Below, one piece after another: positions 25,026 through 33,213 of a stretch of DNA of 64,000 bases (the stretch's first letter is position 1; each line of letters starts with the position of its first letter). The stretch covers positions 2,939,669 through 3,003,668 of the forward strand of contig NZ_JACEIC010000002.1 of assembly GCF_013778305.1 (NCBI RefSeq). Direction: 5' to 3'. This stretch comes from Nocardioides agri (GTDB lineage Bacteria > Actinomycetota > Actinomycetes > Propionibacteriales > Nocardioidaceae). Made by a program: the position numbers and the translations under genes. Below the pieces are notes generated by a model. That model was given only the letters and a program-made list of their open reading frames with translations. It did no database searches and had not been told where the DNA came from.

Positions 25026-26213
25026 ATGTCTGAGGTCGTCGGCGTCGTGGGTGGGGGCATCGTCGGGCTCGCCGTGGCGCGCGAGGTGCTGCGCCGCCGT
25101 CCGGGGACCCAGGTGGTCGTGCTCGAGCGCGAGGACCGGCTGGCCGCGCACCAGACCGGCCACAACTCCGGCGTCGTCCACGCCGGCCTCTACTACAAGC
25201 CGGGCAGCCTGAAGGCCGAGCTCTGCGCCCGCGGTCGAGCGCTGGTGCGCGACTACTGCGCGGAGCACGGGCTGGCCTACGACGAGTGCGGCAAGCTCGT
25301 CGTCGCGGTCGACCGCGACGAGCTGGGCCGGTTCGACGCCCTCGAGCGGACCGCTCGCGCCAACGGCGTGCCGGGCCTGCGCCGCCTCGACGGCCGCCAG
25401 ATCGCCGAGGTCGAGCCGCACGCGACCGGACTGGCCGCCCTGCACTCGCCGCACACGGCGATCACCGACTTCCCCGCGATCGCCCGCTCGTTCGGCGCCG
25501 AGGTGGAGGCCGCAGGCGGCCGGGTGCTGCTGTCGGCCGAGGTGACCGGCGTACGCCGTCGGGCCGGGCGGATCGACGTCGTCGCCGGCGACGAGGCGCA
25601 CACCGTGGACCGGCTGGTGGTCTGCGGTGGGCTGGAGTCCGACCGGCTCGGCCAGCTCGTCGGCGGCCCGGCGGCGCCGCGGATCGTGCCGTTCCGCGGG
25701 GAGTACCTCCGGGTCGCCCCCGCGAAGCAGGAGCACGTGCGCGGGATGGTCTACCCGGTGCCCGACCCGCGCTACCCCTTCCTCGGCGTGCACTTCACCC
25801 GCCTCGTCGACGGCGGGCTCGAGGTGGGGCCCAACGCGTTCCTCGCCCTGAGCCGGCGCCGCTACGGACGCGGCTCGGTCGGTGCCCGCGACGTCGCGAG
25901 CACGCTGGGCTGGCCCGGGTTCTGGCGGTTCGCCGGCCGGCACTGGCGCACCGGGATCGACGAGCTGCGCGGCGTCCTCTCGACCCGCTCCTACCTCCGG
26001 GTGGCGCAGCGCTACGTGCCCGACATCGGCCCCGCCGACGTACGCCGCGCGCGCCTCGGCCTGCGCGCCCAGGCGGTCGAGCGGGACGGCACGCTCGTCG
26101 ACGACTTCGTCATCCACCACGAGGACGGCATCACCAGCGTCCGCAACGCGCCCTCGCCGGCGGCGACCTCGAGCATGGCGATCGCGGAGCACGTGGTGGA
26201 CCGGGTCTGGTAG
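25026..26213 (+). CDS. lhgO: L-2-hydroxyglutarate oxidase LhgO
   Basis: A 395-residue FAD-dependent oxidase converting L-2-hydroxyglutarate to 2-oxoglutarate. The dinucleotide-binding motif VGVVGGGIVGLAVAREVL is at the N-terminus. QTGHNSGVVHAGLYYKPGSL is a diagnostic LhgO/L2HGDH signature, and the C-terminus has the FAD-covering NAPSPAATSSMAIAEHVVD. Start 25026 is supported by GGGAGGA eight bases upstream. Confidence 0.93.
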   Translation: MSEVVGVVGGGIVGLAVAREVLRRRPGTQVVVLEREDRLAAHQTGHNSGVVHAGLYYKPGSLKAELCARGRALVRDYCAEHGLAYDECGKLVVAVDRDELGRFDALERTARANGVPGLRRLDGRQIAEVEPHATGLAALHSPHTAITDFPAIARSFGAEVEAAGGRVLLSAEVTGVRRRAGRIDVVAGDEAHTVDRLVVCGGLESDRLGQLVGGPAAPRIVPFRGEYLRVAPAKQEHVRGMVYPVPDPRYPFLGVHFTRLVDGGLEVGPNAFLALSRRRYGRGSVGARDVASTLGWPGFWRFAGRHWRTGIDELRGVLSTRSYLRVAQRYVPDIGPADVRRARLGLRAQAVERDGTLVDDFVIHHEDGITSVRNAPSPAATSSMAIAEHVVDRVW

Positions 26214-26216
26214 CGG

Positions 26217-26289
26217 TGCCCCAGGCCAGAGTCGAACTGGCGACCTTTCGCTTAGGAGGCGGCTGCTCTATCCACTGAGCTACTGGGGC
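26217..26289 (-). tRNA. tRNA-Arg (anticodon CCT)
   Basis: A complete 73-nt cloverleaf on the minus strand: acceptor GCCCCAG paired with CTGGGGC, D-stem GCTC/GAGC, anticodon loop CTCCTAA (anticodon CCT, reading AGG), T-stem GCCAG/CTGGC with TTCGACT loop, discriminator A. The 3' CCA is not encoded. In my alignment only three of the five anticodon-stem pairs are Watson-Crick (GCCGC against GCGAA), which is unusual. Confidence 0.93.
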
Positions 26290-26486
26290 GGCGGGTCGGA
26301 TGCTATCCCGGCTGCGCCCCGGGACGACATACGGGCGGTGTGTCCGCCTGCTCGGGGCGCATGACGTCCGGCGGCCGGAGGGCGCGGTTTTGGTCCGACC
26401 GGTGCGTCACAGGGACAATTCAGAATCGGCCCGTACTCTCGCCCGTGGCCGTTTGCCCCCAGTCACCTGAACGAGGTCTGTGATCC

Positions 26487-27779
26487 ATGTCTGACGCCGC
26501 ACTCGACGGTACCCCGTCCGAGTCCGGCGACCCGACCCCGGGGGGACCGAAGCGGCGGGCGAAGCCCAAGCGCCGGCACACGGTCGGCAAGGTCCTGCTC
26601 GCCACGCTCGTCGTGCTCGCGATCGCGACCGGCCTCAGCGTCGTCTACCTCTACCGCCACCTCAACGGCAACCTCGAGGTGCTCGACCCGACCGACCAGC
26701 TCTCCAACCGTCCCAGCAAGCTCGTGGAGGGGCCGAAGGGCCCGCTCAACATCCTGGTGATGGGCTCGGACTCGCGCGACGGCGCGGGCAACAACATCGA
26801 CGGCCTCACCGGCGGCGGGGAGCGGTCGGACACCACGATGCTGCTGCACCTCTCGGCCGACCGGGAGCGCGCCTACGGCGTGAGCATCCCGCGCGACCTG
26901 CTCGTCGACCGCCCCGAGTGCACCTCCGAGGACGGCGACCCGATCCCGGGCGGCTCCCAGGTGATGTGGAACGAGGCGTTCGCCCTCGGCGGCCCGGCGT
27001 GCACGATCCAGCAGTTCGAGCAGCTCACCGACATCCGCCTCGACCACTTCGTGGTGGTCGACTTCGAGGGCTTCCGCGGCATGGTGGACGCGATCGGCGG
27101 CGTCGAGATGTGCATCCCCGAGGACATCGACGACCCGTCGCACGGCATCCACATCCCGGCCGGCACCCGCAAGCTCAAGGGCGCCACCGCGCTCAACTAC
27201 GTGCGTGAGCGGTACGTCGTGGGCGACGGCTCCGACGTCGGCCGGATGAAGCGGCAGCAGGCGTTCATCGCCTCGATGGCCCACCAGGTCGTCACGGCCG
27301 GCACGCTCGCCCGGCCCGACCGGCTGATCCGCTTCCTCGACTCGGCGACGAAGTCGCTGACCGTCGACCCCGGCCTCAAGAACCTCGTGAAGATCGCCGG
27401 CCTCGGCGGCCAGGTCAAGGGCATCGGCCTCGACAACATCCAGTTCATCACCATCCCGATCATGACCGCGCCCAGCGACCCCAACCGGCTCGCCTGGAAG
27501 CAGCCGGAGGCCGACCAGGTCTGGGACCGGCTGCGCCAGGACCAGCCGCTGACCAAGCGGCTGAGCTCGGGTGTGATCAGCGCCGGCAACATCCCCGGCA
27601 AGACCGAGGAGCCGGCGCCGTCCGCGACCCCCAGCGCGACCCCGTCCGAGACCCCGTCCGAGACCCCGTCCGAGGCGCCGACGCCGACCCAGACGCCGTC
27701 CCAGACGCCGTCGACCAGCACGCCGAGCACGACGCCCGAGGACGAGCAAGCGCTGGCGAACGCCGGCCTCTGCGTGTGA
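26487..27779 (+). CDS. LytR-CpsA-Psr (LCP) family cell-wall glycopolymer ligase
   Basis: A 430-residue membrane-anchored enzyme that transfers lipid-linked glycopolymers onto peptidoglycan. A basic N-terminus precedes one transmembrane segment (about residues 33-53). The LCP domain has NILVMGSDSRDGAGNNIDGL, GERSDTTMLLHLSADRERAY, SIPRDLLVD and TALNYVRERYVVGDGSDVGR with its Arg and Asp residues. The C-terminal 60 residues are a Pro/Thr/Ser-rich repeat tail (SATPSATPSETPSETPSEAP), probably a cell-wall spacer. The 26290-26486 gap upstream shows no gene. Confidence 0.94.
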   Translation: MSDAALDGTPSESGDPTPGGPKRRAKPKRRHTVGKVLLATLVVLAIATGLSVVYLYRHLNGNLEVLDPTDQLSNRPSKLVEGPKGPLNILVMGSDSRDGAGNNIDGLTGGGERSDTTMLLHLSADRERAYGVSIPRDLLVDRPECTSEDGDPIPGGSQVMWNEAFALGGPACTIQQFEQLTDIRLDHFVVVDFEGFRGMVDAIGGVEMCIPEDIDDPSHGIHIPAGTRKLKGATALNYVRERYVVGDGSDVGRMKRQQAFIASMAHQVVTAGTLARPDRLIRFLDSATKSLTVDPGLKNLVKIAGLGGQVKGIGLDNIQFITIPIMTAPSDPNRLAWKQPEADQVWDRLRQDQPLTKRLSSGVISAGNIPGKTEEPAPSATPSATPSETPSETPSEAPTPTQTPSQTPSTSTPSTTPEDEQALANAGLCV

Positions 27780-27789
27780 CGCTGCAGTG

Positions 27790-27963
27790 ATGAGCGAGCG
27801 TCCGGGCGAGACCGACTGGCAGCGGCGCAAGCGGCTGGCCGAGGTGTTCGGCGACGCCCTCCCGGAGACCACCCGGGACGAGCGCGACGACGCCGCTCCC
27901 TCCGCCGAGTCACAGTCGGACCGGTGGCTGCGGGAGCAGGTGCCCCCGCACCACGGCTCCTGA
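27790..27963 (+). CDS. Small acidic protein after the LCP gene, unknown function
   Basis: A 57-residue ORF: MSERPGETDWQRRKRLAEVF at the start and SDRWLREQVPPHHGS at the end. Its ATG lies ten bases after the LCP stop, in a plausible operon, and its amino-acid make-up (few rare codons, strong GC3) is that of a real gene. I do not know a function; it could be a small partner of the LCP enzyme or unrelated. Confidence 0.65.
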   Translation: MSERPGETDWQRRKRLAEVFGDALPETTRDERDDAAPSAESQSDRWLREQVPPHHGS

Positions 27964-28003
27964 GGCCCCGCTCCGCGTCCCTGTCGCGGGCTCGCTGACG
28001 TGT

Positions 28004-28077
28004 CGGGATCACCGGTGCACCGGTGATCCCGTCACTTCTCGGCCGTTGCAACGCCTGAGAAGTGACAGGAACGCCTG
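28004..28077. repeat. Double-palindrome repeat element, copy 1
   Basis: Two adjoining hairpins. The first (28004-28031) is a perfect 28-bp palindrome with half-site CGGGATCACCGGTG. The second (28031-28066) has a 10-bp stem GTCACTTCTC and an inner self-complementary CGTTGCAACG. The 11 bases after it are also shared with copy 2 at 42436-42509; 69 of 74 positions are identical. It lies between convergent genes (the 57-residue ORF and mscL), so it may serve as a bidirectional terminator. Confidence 0.9.
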
Positions 28078-28100
28078 GGTCGTGCGTGGAGAGGGACGAC

Positions 28101-28475
28101 CTACGGCGTCGGCCGGCCCTGCTGCGCGGCGAGCAGGTCGCGGATCTCGGTGAGCAGCGCGATGTCCTCCGGCGTGCCCTTCTCGTCCTGGGTCGGGAAG
28201 AACCGCTCCTTCGCCTCCGTGTAGGGGAGCACGATGAAGAAGTAGACGACCGCGGCCATGATCACGAACGAGATCACGGCCGTGAGCCAGGCGCCGATCG
28301 AGATGCCGTGCCAGAGGTAGTCGGAGAAGTCCGGGACGCCGCCGACCTTGCCGATCAGGTCCATGATCAAGCCCACGGTCGCCGTGACGACCGCCGCGAA
28401 GGCGGTGGCCATGATGAAGGCGACCGCGAGCTCGACCAGGTTGCCGCGGAGGATGAATGCCTTGAATCCGGTCAT
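28101..28475 (-). CDS. mscL: Large-conductance mechanosensitive channel MscL
   Basis: A 124-residue pentameric channel releasing solutes on hypo-osmotic shock. N-terminal amphipathic helix MTGFKAFILRGNLVELAVAF leads into TM1 with AFIMATAFAAVVTATV (gate region). TM2 is AWLTAVISFVIMAAVVYFFI, and the cytoplasmic helix LLTEIRDLLAAQ forms the C-terminal bundle. Its stop lies 24 bases from the repeat element. Confidence 0.95.
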   Translation of the reverse strand: MTGFKAFILRGNLVELAVAFIMATAFAAVVTATVGLIMDLIGKVGGVPDFSDYLWHGISIGAWLTAVISFVIMAAVVYFFIVLPYTEAKERFFPTQDEKGTPEDIALLTEIRDLLAAQQGRPTP

Positions 28476-28484
28476 GCCGTGACG

Positions 28485-29105
28485 CTAGTCGGCGAACGCG
28501 ATCGTGAGGAAGGAGCGCACCGCGGCGTCCGCGATCCGGGTCACCTCGCTCGGCGCGGCGCCGACGACGACCAACCGGCCCGTGAGGGCGGTCGCGCCGG
28601 TCTCCGGCGGGGTGTCCGGCAGCGCGAGCACCGGCAGGTCGCTCGCGACGACGGCGGCGGTGGGGTGCTGCGGGTCCGCGGCCACCAGGTCGATGTGGTC
28701 CCCGACCTCGAGCAGGCCGGCCATGCCGGCGTCGGGGAGCCGCACAGGCACGGCCACCAGGCCCGGGTAGCCGTCGGTGAGCGCCGGCCCGACGACCCGG
28801 ACGTCGGTGACCGCTTCCCCCGACCGCAGCGGCGCAGCGAGCGTGCGGCCGACGGGGTCCCTGGCCAACCCGGACGGGACCGAACCGGGGGCGAAGCCGG
28901 TGCGGCGTACGTCGTCCGCGGCCAGCACCCGGCCCGCAGGCAGGTCGTGCGCGGCGACGAGCACCGGGACCCGACCGGGCGGCTCGGCGCGGGCGGCGTG
29001 CAGGCCGGCCGCGACGGCGATCGCGGCGAGCACCGCCGCGAGGGGGCGCCGGCGCGCGAGGACGGCGCGGCGCAGCGGACGGAGCAGTGCGGCGATGCGG
29101 TGCAT
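28485..29105 (-). CDS. SAF-domain protein related to Flp pilus assembly CpaB/RcpC
   Basis: A 206-residue protein with an N-terminal membrane anchor (ARRRPLAAVLAAIAVAAGLH) followed by a SAF domain (VPVLVAAHDLPAGRVLAADD, then GRTLAAPLRSGEAVTDVRVV) and a C-terminal beta region (EVGDHIDLVAADPQ). CpaB-like proteins are periplasmic parts of tight-adherence pili. No other tad/flp gene is nearby, so either the pilus locus is elsewhere or the domain has another role. Start at 29105 (MHRIAALL) was preferred over 29129. Confidence 0.8.
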   Translation of the reverse strand: MHRIAALLRPLRRAVLARRRPLAAVLAAIAVAAGLHAARAEPPGRVPVLVAAHDLPAGRVLAADDVRRTGFAPGSVPSGLARDPVGRTLAAPLRSGEAVTDVRVVGPALTDGYPGLVAVPVRLPDAGMAGLLEVGDHIDLVAADPQHPTAAVVASDLPVLALPDTPPETGATALTGRLVVVGAAPSEVTRIADAAVRSFLTIAFAD

Positions 29106-29156
29106 GCCCGCGACGCTAGGAGAGTTCAACGGGCGGTGTGCCCGCCCTCCACAGGG

Positions 29157-29465
29157 TCAGTCCGAGGACGACGAAGACGACGAAGACGAGGAGGACGACG
29201 ACGCCGCCGCGACGGCGGGCTTCGACTCGGTCTTGGTCTCGGTCTTCGTGCTGGGGCTCGACGAGCCGCCGTCGGTGGCGGAGGAGCCGGAGCGGGAGTC
29301 GGTGCGGTAGAAGCCCGAGCCCTTGAACACGACGCCCACGGCGTTGAAGAGCTTGCGCAGCCGGCCCTCGCACTGGGGGCAGTCGGTCAGCGCGTCGTCG
29401 CTGAAGCTCTGGACCTGCTCGAAGGCGTGGTCGCACTCGGTGCAGGCGTACTGGTAAGTCGGCAC
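29157..29465 (-). CDS. FmdB-family zinc-ribbon regulatory protein
   Basis: A 102-residue protein with a zinc ribbon, PTYQYACTECDHAFEQVQSF and later DCPQCEGRLRKLFNAVGVVF, giving two CxxC pairs. KGSGFYRTDSR follows, then a low-complexity Ser/Thr tail ending in about thirteen consecutive Ser and one Asp. The GTG start at 29465 has GAGGGAA upstream. It lies next to 5-formyltetrahydrofolate cyclo-ligase, a common actinobacterial arrangement. Function of the family is poorly known. Confidence 0.88.
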   Translation of the reverse strand: MPTYQYACTECDHAFEQVQSFSDDALTDCPQCEGRLRKLFNAVGVVFKGSGFYRTDSRSGSSATDGGSSSPSTKTETKTESKPAVAAASSSSSSSSSSSSSD

Positions 29466-29506
29466 TGGTAGTTCCCTCGCTGGCACTCGACCCTGACGAG
29501 TGCCAA

Positions 29507-30100
29507 TCATAGCCGACGACCGAGCGGGACGAGAGCCGACGGCGTTGCCGCGTGCGTCACCGTGCGGTCGTGCGGCTCGACCGGCACGGGGATCCCGACC
29601 TCGCCGTCGTAGAGCAGCACGCAGGTGAACGTCCCCACGGGTACCCGGGCCAGCGCCCGGTCGTAGGACCCGCCGCCGCGGCCGAGCCGCACCCCGGCCG
29701 GGTCGACCGCGAGGCCGGGCACCAGCACGACGTCGGCGGTGCTAATCGCGTCCACGCCGAGGCGGGGGCCACGCGGCTCGAGGAGTCCCCACCGGCCGCC
29801 GACGAGCGAGTCGGGGCCGTCGTAGACCGCCCAGTCCAGGTCGTGGTCGGGCTGCAGGACCGGGAGCACCACCCGCGTGCCGCGGTCACGCAGGGCGTCG
29901 AGCAGCGGGCCGGTGCCGGGCTCGCCCGCGAGCGAGACGTACGCCGCGACGGTCGCCGCCCGGCGTACCTCGGGAGCGGCCAGGAGGTGCTCCGCGATCG
30001 CCCGCGCGGCCTCGACGACCTCGACCAGCGGTCGGCGCCGGCGGGCCGCGAGAAGCTGGTCGCGGGCGGCTAGCTTGGCGGGTGGTTGTGTCTCTGCCAC
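29507..30100 (-). CDS. 5-formyltetrahydrofolate cyclo-ligase
   Basis: A 197-residue enzyme converting 5-formyl-THF to 5,10-methenyl-THF with ATP. The C-terminal motif PAGVRLGRGGGSYDRAL is the ATP/substrate-binding signature, and VLVPGLAVD precedes it. It starts at a GTG and is divergent from the UDP-glucose pyrophosphorylase gene, 23 bases apart, so the two probably share a control region. Confidence 0.92.
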   Translation of the reverse strand: MAETQPPAKLAARDQLLAARRRRPLVEVVEAARAIAEHLLAAPEVRRAATVAAYVSLAGEPGTGPLLDALRDRGTRVVLPVLQPDHDLDWAVYDGPDSLVGGRWGLLEPRGPRLGVDAISTADVVLVPGLAVDPAGVRLGRGGGSYDRALARVPVGTFTCVLLYDGEVGIPVPVEPHDRTVTHAATPSALVPLGRRL

Positions 30101-30123
30101 AGGGGAACCCTACGATCGTGAGT

Positions 30124-31503
30124 ATGGGTAGTCCTGGCCTCAAGAAGGCGCGCGACAAGATGGCCGCAGCCGGAGTCGACGAGGTCGCGATCGAGACCTT
30201 CGCCCACTACTACCGCCTCCTCGAGCACGGCGAGACGGGGATGATCCCCGAGTCGGCGATCGAGCCCGTCGACATGCCGTCGCTGGCGTCAGTGGACGTG
30301 GACCCCGAGGAGGGCGCCGCCGCCCTCCGCGCGACCGTGGTCATCAAGCTCAACGGCGGACTCGGCACGTCGATGGGCATGGACCGCGCGAAGTCGCTGC
30401 TGTGCGTGCGGCGCGGGCTCTCCTTCCTCGACATCATCGCCCGCCAGGTGCTGCACCTGCGCAAGGAGCACGACGCCACCCTGCCGTTGCTCTTCATGAA
30501 CAGCTTCCGCACCTCGGCCGACACGATGGCCGCCCTCGCCCGCTACGCCGACCTGCCGGTCGAGGGGCTGCCGCTGGAGTTCCTGCAGAACAAGGAGCCC
30601 AAGCTGCTGGCCAAGGACCTCAGCCCGGCGACGTGGCCGAAGGACCCCGCCCTCGAGTGGTGCCCGCCCGGTCACGGCGACCTCTACACGGCGCTGCGCG
30701 GCACCGGTCTGCTCGACCGGCTCATCGAGCGCGGCTACCGCTACGTCTTCGTCTCCAACTCCGACAACCTCGGCGCGGTGCCCGACCCGCGGGTCGCCGG
30801 CTGGTTCGCCGGCAGCGGCGCGCCGTTCGCGATCGAGGCGGTCCGGCGTACGCCGTCCGACCGCAAGGGCGGCCACTTCGCGCGGCGGACGACGAGCGGG
30901 CGGATCGTGCTCCGCGAGACCGCGCAGACGCTGCCCGAGGACCTCGACGCGCTGGCCGACCTCGATAGGCACAAGTTCTGCTCGACCAACAACCTGTGGT
31001 TCGACCTGGCCGCGATGAAGGCGGCGCTCGACGAGCGCGACGGGGTCCTCGGGCTGCCGCTGATCCGCAACGTCAAGACCCTCGACCCCGGCGACTCCAG
31101 CACGCCCGAGGTCATCCAGATCGAGACCGCGATGGGCGCGGCCGTCGAGGTGTTCGAGGGCACCCAGCTGATCGAGGTCGGCCGCGACCGGTTCGTGCCG
31201 GTCAAGACGACCAACGACCTGCTGGTGCTGCGCTCCGACGTCTACGACATCGGCCGGGACTTCGTGCTCGACCAGATCGCCACCGAGATCCCCTACGTCG
31301 ACCTCGACGCCCACTACTACAAGCTGGTCGCCGACTTCGACAAGCGCTTCCCCGAGGGGGCGCCGTCGATGCGCAAGGCGCAGTCGTTGAAGGTCGGGGG
31401 CGACTGGACCTTCGGCCACGGCGTGCAGGTCGTCGGCGACGTCAGCCTCTCCGCGGCCGCGGCGCAGCGGATCCCGGCCGACACCGTGCTCGCCGATGGC
31501 TGA
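30124..31503 (+). CDS. UTP-glucose-1-phosphate uridylyltransferase, eukaryotic UGPase type
   Basis: A 459-residue enzyme making UDP-glucose. The nucleotide-binding loop VVIKLNGGLGTSMGMDRAKS is the signature of the eukaryotic-type UGPase (UGP2, PF01704), not the GalU type common in bacteria. LPLLFMNSFRTSADTMAALA, FLQNKEPKLL and WCPPGHGDLYTAL follow, and VFVSNSDNLGA contains the metal-binding Asp. It overlaps the next gene by eight bases and heads the glp-moaC-mog-rimJ-sepX operon. Confidence 0.93.
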   Translation: MGSPGLKKARDKMAAAGVDEVAIETFAHYYRLLEHGETGMIPESAIEPVDMPSLASVDVDPEEGAAALRATVVIKLNGGLGTSMGMDRAKSLLCVRRGLSFLDIIARQVLHLRKEHDATLPLLFMNSFRTSADTMAALARYADLPVEGLPLEFLQNKEPKLLAKDLSPATWPKDPALEWCPPGHGDLYTALRGTGLLDRLIERGYRYVFVSNSDNLGAVPDPRVAGWFAGSGAPFAIEAVRRTPSDRKGGHFARRTTSGRIVLRETAQTLPEDLDALADLDRHKFCSTNNLWFDLAAMKAALDERDGVLGLPLIRNVKTLDPGDSSTPEVIQIETAMGAAVEVFEGTQLIEVGRDRFVPVKTTNDLLVLRSDVYDIGRDFVLDQIATEIPYVDLDAHYYKLVADFDKRFPEGAPSMRKAQSLKVGGDWTFGHGVQVVGDVSLSAAAAQRIPADTVLADG

Positions 31504-32737
31504 CGCCCCGCCCGACAGGTTGCTGAGCGTCGACGAGCACCGCGACCGGATCCTCGCCTCGATCCGATCGCTCACCGACTTCCCGCAGCCGCTCATGGAG
31601 GCCCTCGGCCTGCCGCTGGTCGAGGACGTCGTCGCCGAGGTCGCGCTGCCGTCGTTCGACAACTCGGCGATGGACGGGTACGCCGTCCGCCACGCCGACG
31701 TCGCCGCCGCCGGCGAGGGGTCGCCGGTCCACCTGCCGGTCGTCGGCGAGATCGGCGCCGGCCAGGGCGGACCCACCCAGCTGGCGCCGGGCACGGCGGC
31801 GAAGATCATGACCGGCGCGCCGGTGCCGGCGGGCGCCGACAGCGTCGTCCCCTACGAGTGGACCGACCGGGGCGCCGAGACCGTCCGGATCGACCGGGCC
31901 CCGGCCCCGGGCCAGCACATCCGGCCCGAGGGCGACGACGTCGCGGTCGGCGACGTCCTGGTCTCCGCGGGCACCGTGCTCGGACCGCGGCACCTCGGCC
32001 TGATCGCGGCCGCCGGGCGGGCCACCGTCCGGGCGCGACCGCGGCCGCGGGTCGTCGTGCTGTCCACCGGCTCGGAGCTGCGCGACCCCGGCTCCGCGCT
32101 CGATGCCGACTCGATCTACGACGGCAACTCCTTCCTGCTGGCCGCCGCCGCCCGGCGGGCCGGCGCGATCGTCTACCGCGTCGGCATCGTGCCCGACCAC
32201 CCCGGTGAGTTCCTCGACGCGCTCGAGGACCAGCTCAGCCGGGCCGACCTGGTCGTGACGAGCGGCGGGGTGTCGCAGGGCGACTTCGACGTGGTCAAGG
32301 CGGCGCTCGCCCCGCTGGGCGTGTGGTTCGGCGGGATCAGGATGCAGCCGGGCAAGCCGCAGGGGTTCGGGCACGTGGGCGAGCGGCAGATCCCGATCTT
32401 CACGCTGCCGGGCAACCCGGTCTCGTCGTACGTCTCCTTCGAGCAGTTCGTGCTGCCGGCGATCCGCAAGATGATGGGGCGTACGCCGTACGTCCGCCCG
32501 ACCGTGGCGGCCCGGCTGACCCGCGCGATCAGCTCACCCGAGGGGCGCCGCCAGATGGTGCGCGCCGAGGTCGGCGTCGACGCGAGCGGGGTCTACGCCG
32601 CGCCGGTCGGTGGACACGGTTCCCACCTGATCGGCGATCTGGCATCGTCCAACGCGCTGGTCGTGGTGCCCGACGACGTCACCGAGGTCGCGGCCGGCGA
32701 GCAGGTGCAGGTGCTGAGGCTCGACGAGGAGTTCTGA
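31496..32737 (+). CDS. glp: MoeA/gephyrin-like protein (molybdopterin molybdotransferase or divisome Glp)
   Basis: A 413-residue MoeA-fold protein. Domain motifs are complete: LPSFDNSAMDGYAVRHADVA, MTGAPVPAGADSVVPYE, VVLSTGSELRDPG, TSGGVSQGDFDVVKAAL and LPGNPVSSYVSFEQFVLPAI. It may insert molybdate into molybdopterin, as neighbours moaC and mog suggest. Equally, in Corynebacterium the gephyrin-like Glp is a cell-division protein that binds FtsZ and the membrane receptor GlpR/SepX, a homologue of which closes this operon. Which role applies cannot be told from sequence alone. Confidence 0.88.
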   Translation: MADAPPDRLLSVDEHRDRILASIRSLTDFPQPLMEALGLPLVEDVVAEVALPSFDNSAMDGYAVRHADVAAAGEGSPVHLPVVGEIGAGQGGPTQLAPGTAAKIMTGAPVPAGADSVVPYEWTDRGAETVRIDRAPAPGQHIRPEGDDVAVGDVLVSAGTVLGPRHLGLIAAAGRATVRARPRPRVVVLSTGSELRDPGSALDADSIYDGNSFLLAAAARRAGAIVYRVGIVPDHPGEFLDALEDQLSRADLVVTSGGVSQGDFDVVKAALAPLGVWFGGIRMQPGKPQGFGHVGERQIPIFTLPGNPVSSYVSFEQFVLPAIRKMMGRTPYVRPTVAARLTRAISSPEGRRQMVRAEVGVDASGVYAAPVGGHGSHLIGDLASSNALVVVPDDVTEVAAGEQVQVLRLDEEF

Positions 32738-33213
32738 TGACGGATCCGTCCCGGCTCACGCACGTGGACGAGTCCGGCGCGGCGCGGATGGTCGACGTGT
32801 CCGGCAAGGACGTCACCGCGCGCACCGCGACCGCGTCCGGGCGGGTGCTGGTCTCGGCGGAGGTCGTCGCGCTGCTGCGGGGCGAGGGCGTGCCCAAGGG
32901 CGATGCGCTCGCCGTCGCCCGGATCGCGGGGATCATGGGCGCCAAGCAGACGCCGGCGCTGATCCCGCTGTGCCACCCGCTCGCGGTCTCCGGCGTGACC
33001 GTCGACCTGGCCGTCGCCGACGACGCCGTGGAGATCAGCGCCACGGTGAGGACCACCGACCGCACCGGGGTCGAGATGGAGGCGCTCACCGCGGTCGCGG
33101 TGGCGGCGCTCACGGTCGTCGACATGGTCAAGGCCGTCGACAAGGGCGCGGTGATCACCGCCGTGCGGGTCGAGACCAAGACCGGCGGCAAGTCCGGGGA
33201 CTGGTCGAGGTGA
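32737..33213 (+). CDS. moaC: Cyclic pyranopterin monophosphate synthase MoaC
   Basis: A 158-residue enzyme making cPMP from the MoaA product in molybdopterin synthesis. LTHVDESGAARMVDVSGKDV begins the fold. IMGAKQTPALIPLCHPLAVS and VEMEALTAVAVAALTVVDMV are the conserved active-site blocks, with the KAVDKGA lysines in place. It overlaps glp by one base and mog by four. moaA is not in the window. Confidence 0.95.
   Translation: MTDPSRLTHVDESGAARMVDVSGKDVTARTATASGRVLVSAEVVALLRGEGVPKGDALAVARIAGIMGAKQTPALIPLCHPLAVSGVTVDLAVADDAVEISATVRTTDRTGVEMEALTAVAVAALTVVDMVKAVDKGAVITAVRVETKTGGKSGDWSR

Noticed and set aside
27605..27720. Repeat tract read as a possible minisatellite or CRISPR-like array
   Set aside because: It is the in-frame Pro/Thr/Ser-rich tail of the LCP protein; units are irregular and there are no spacers.
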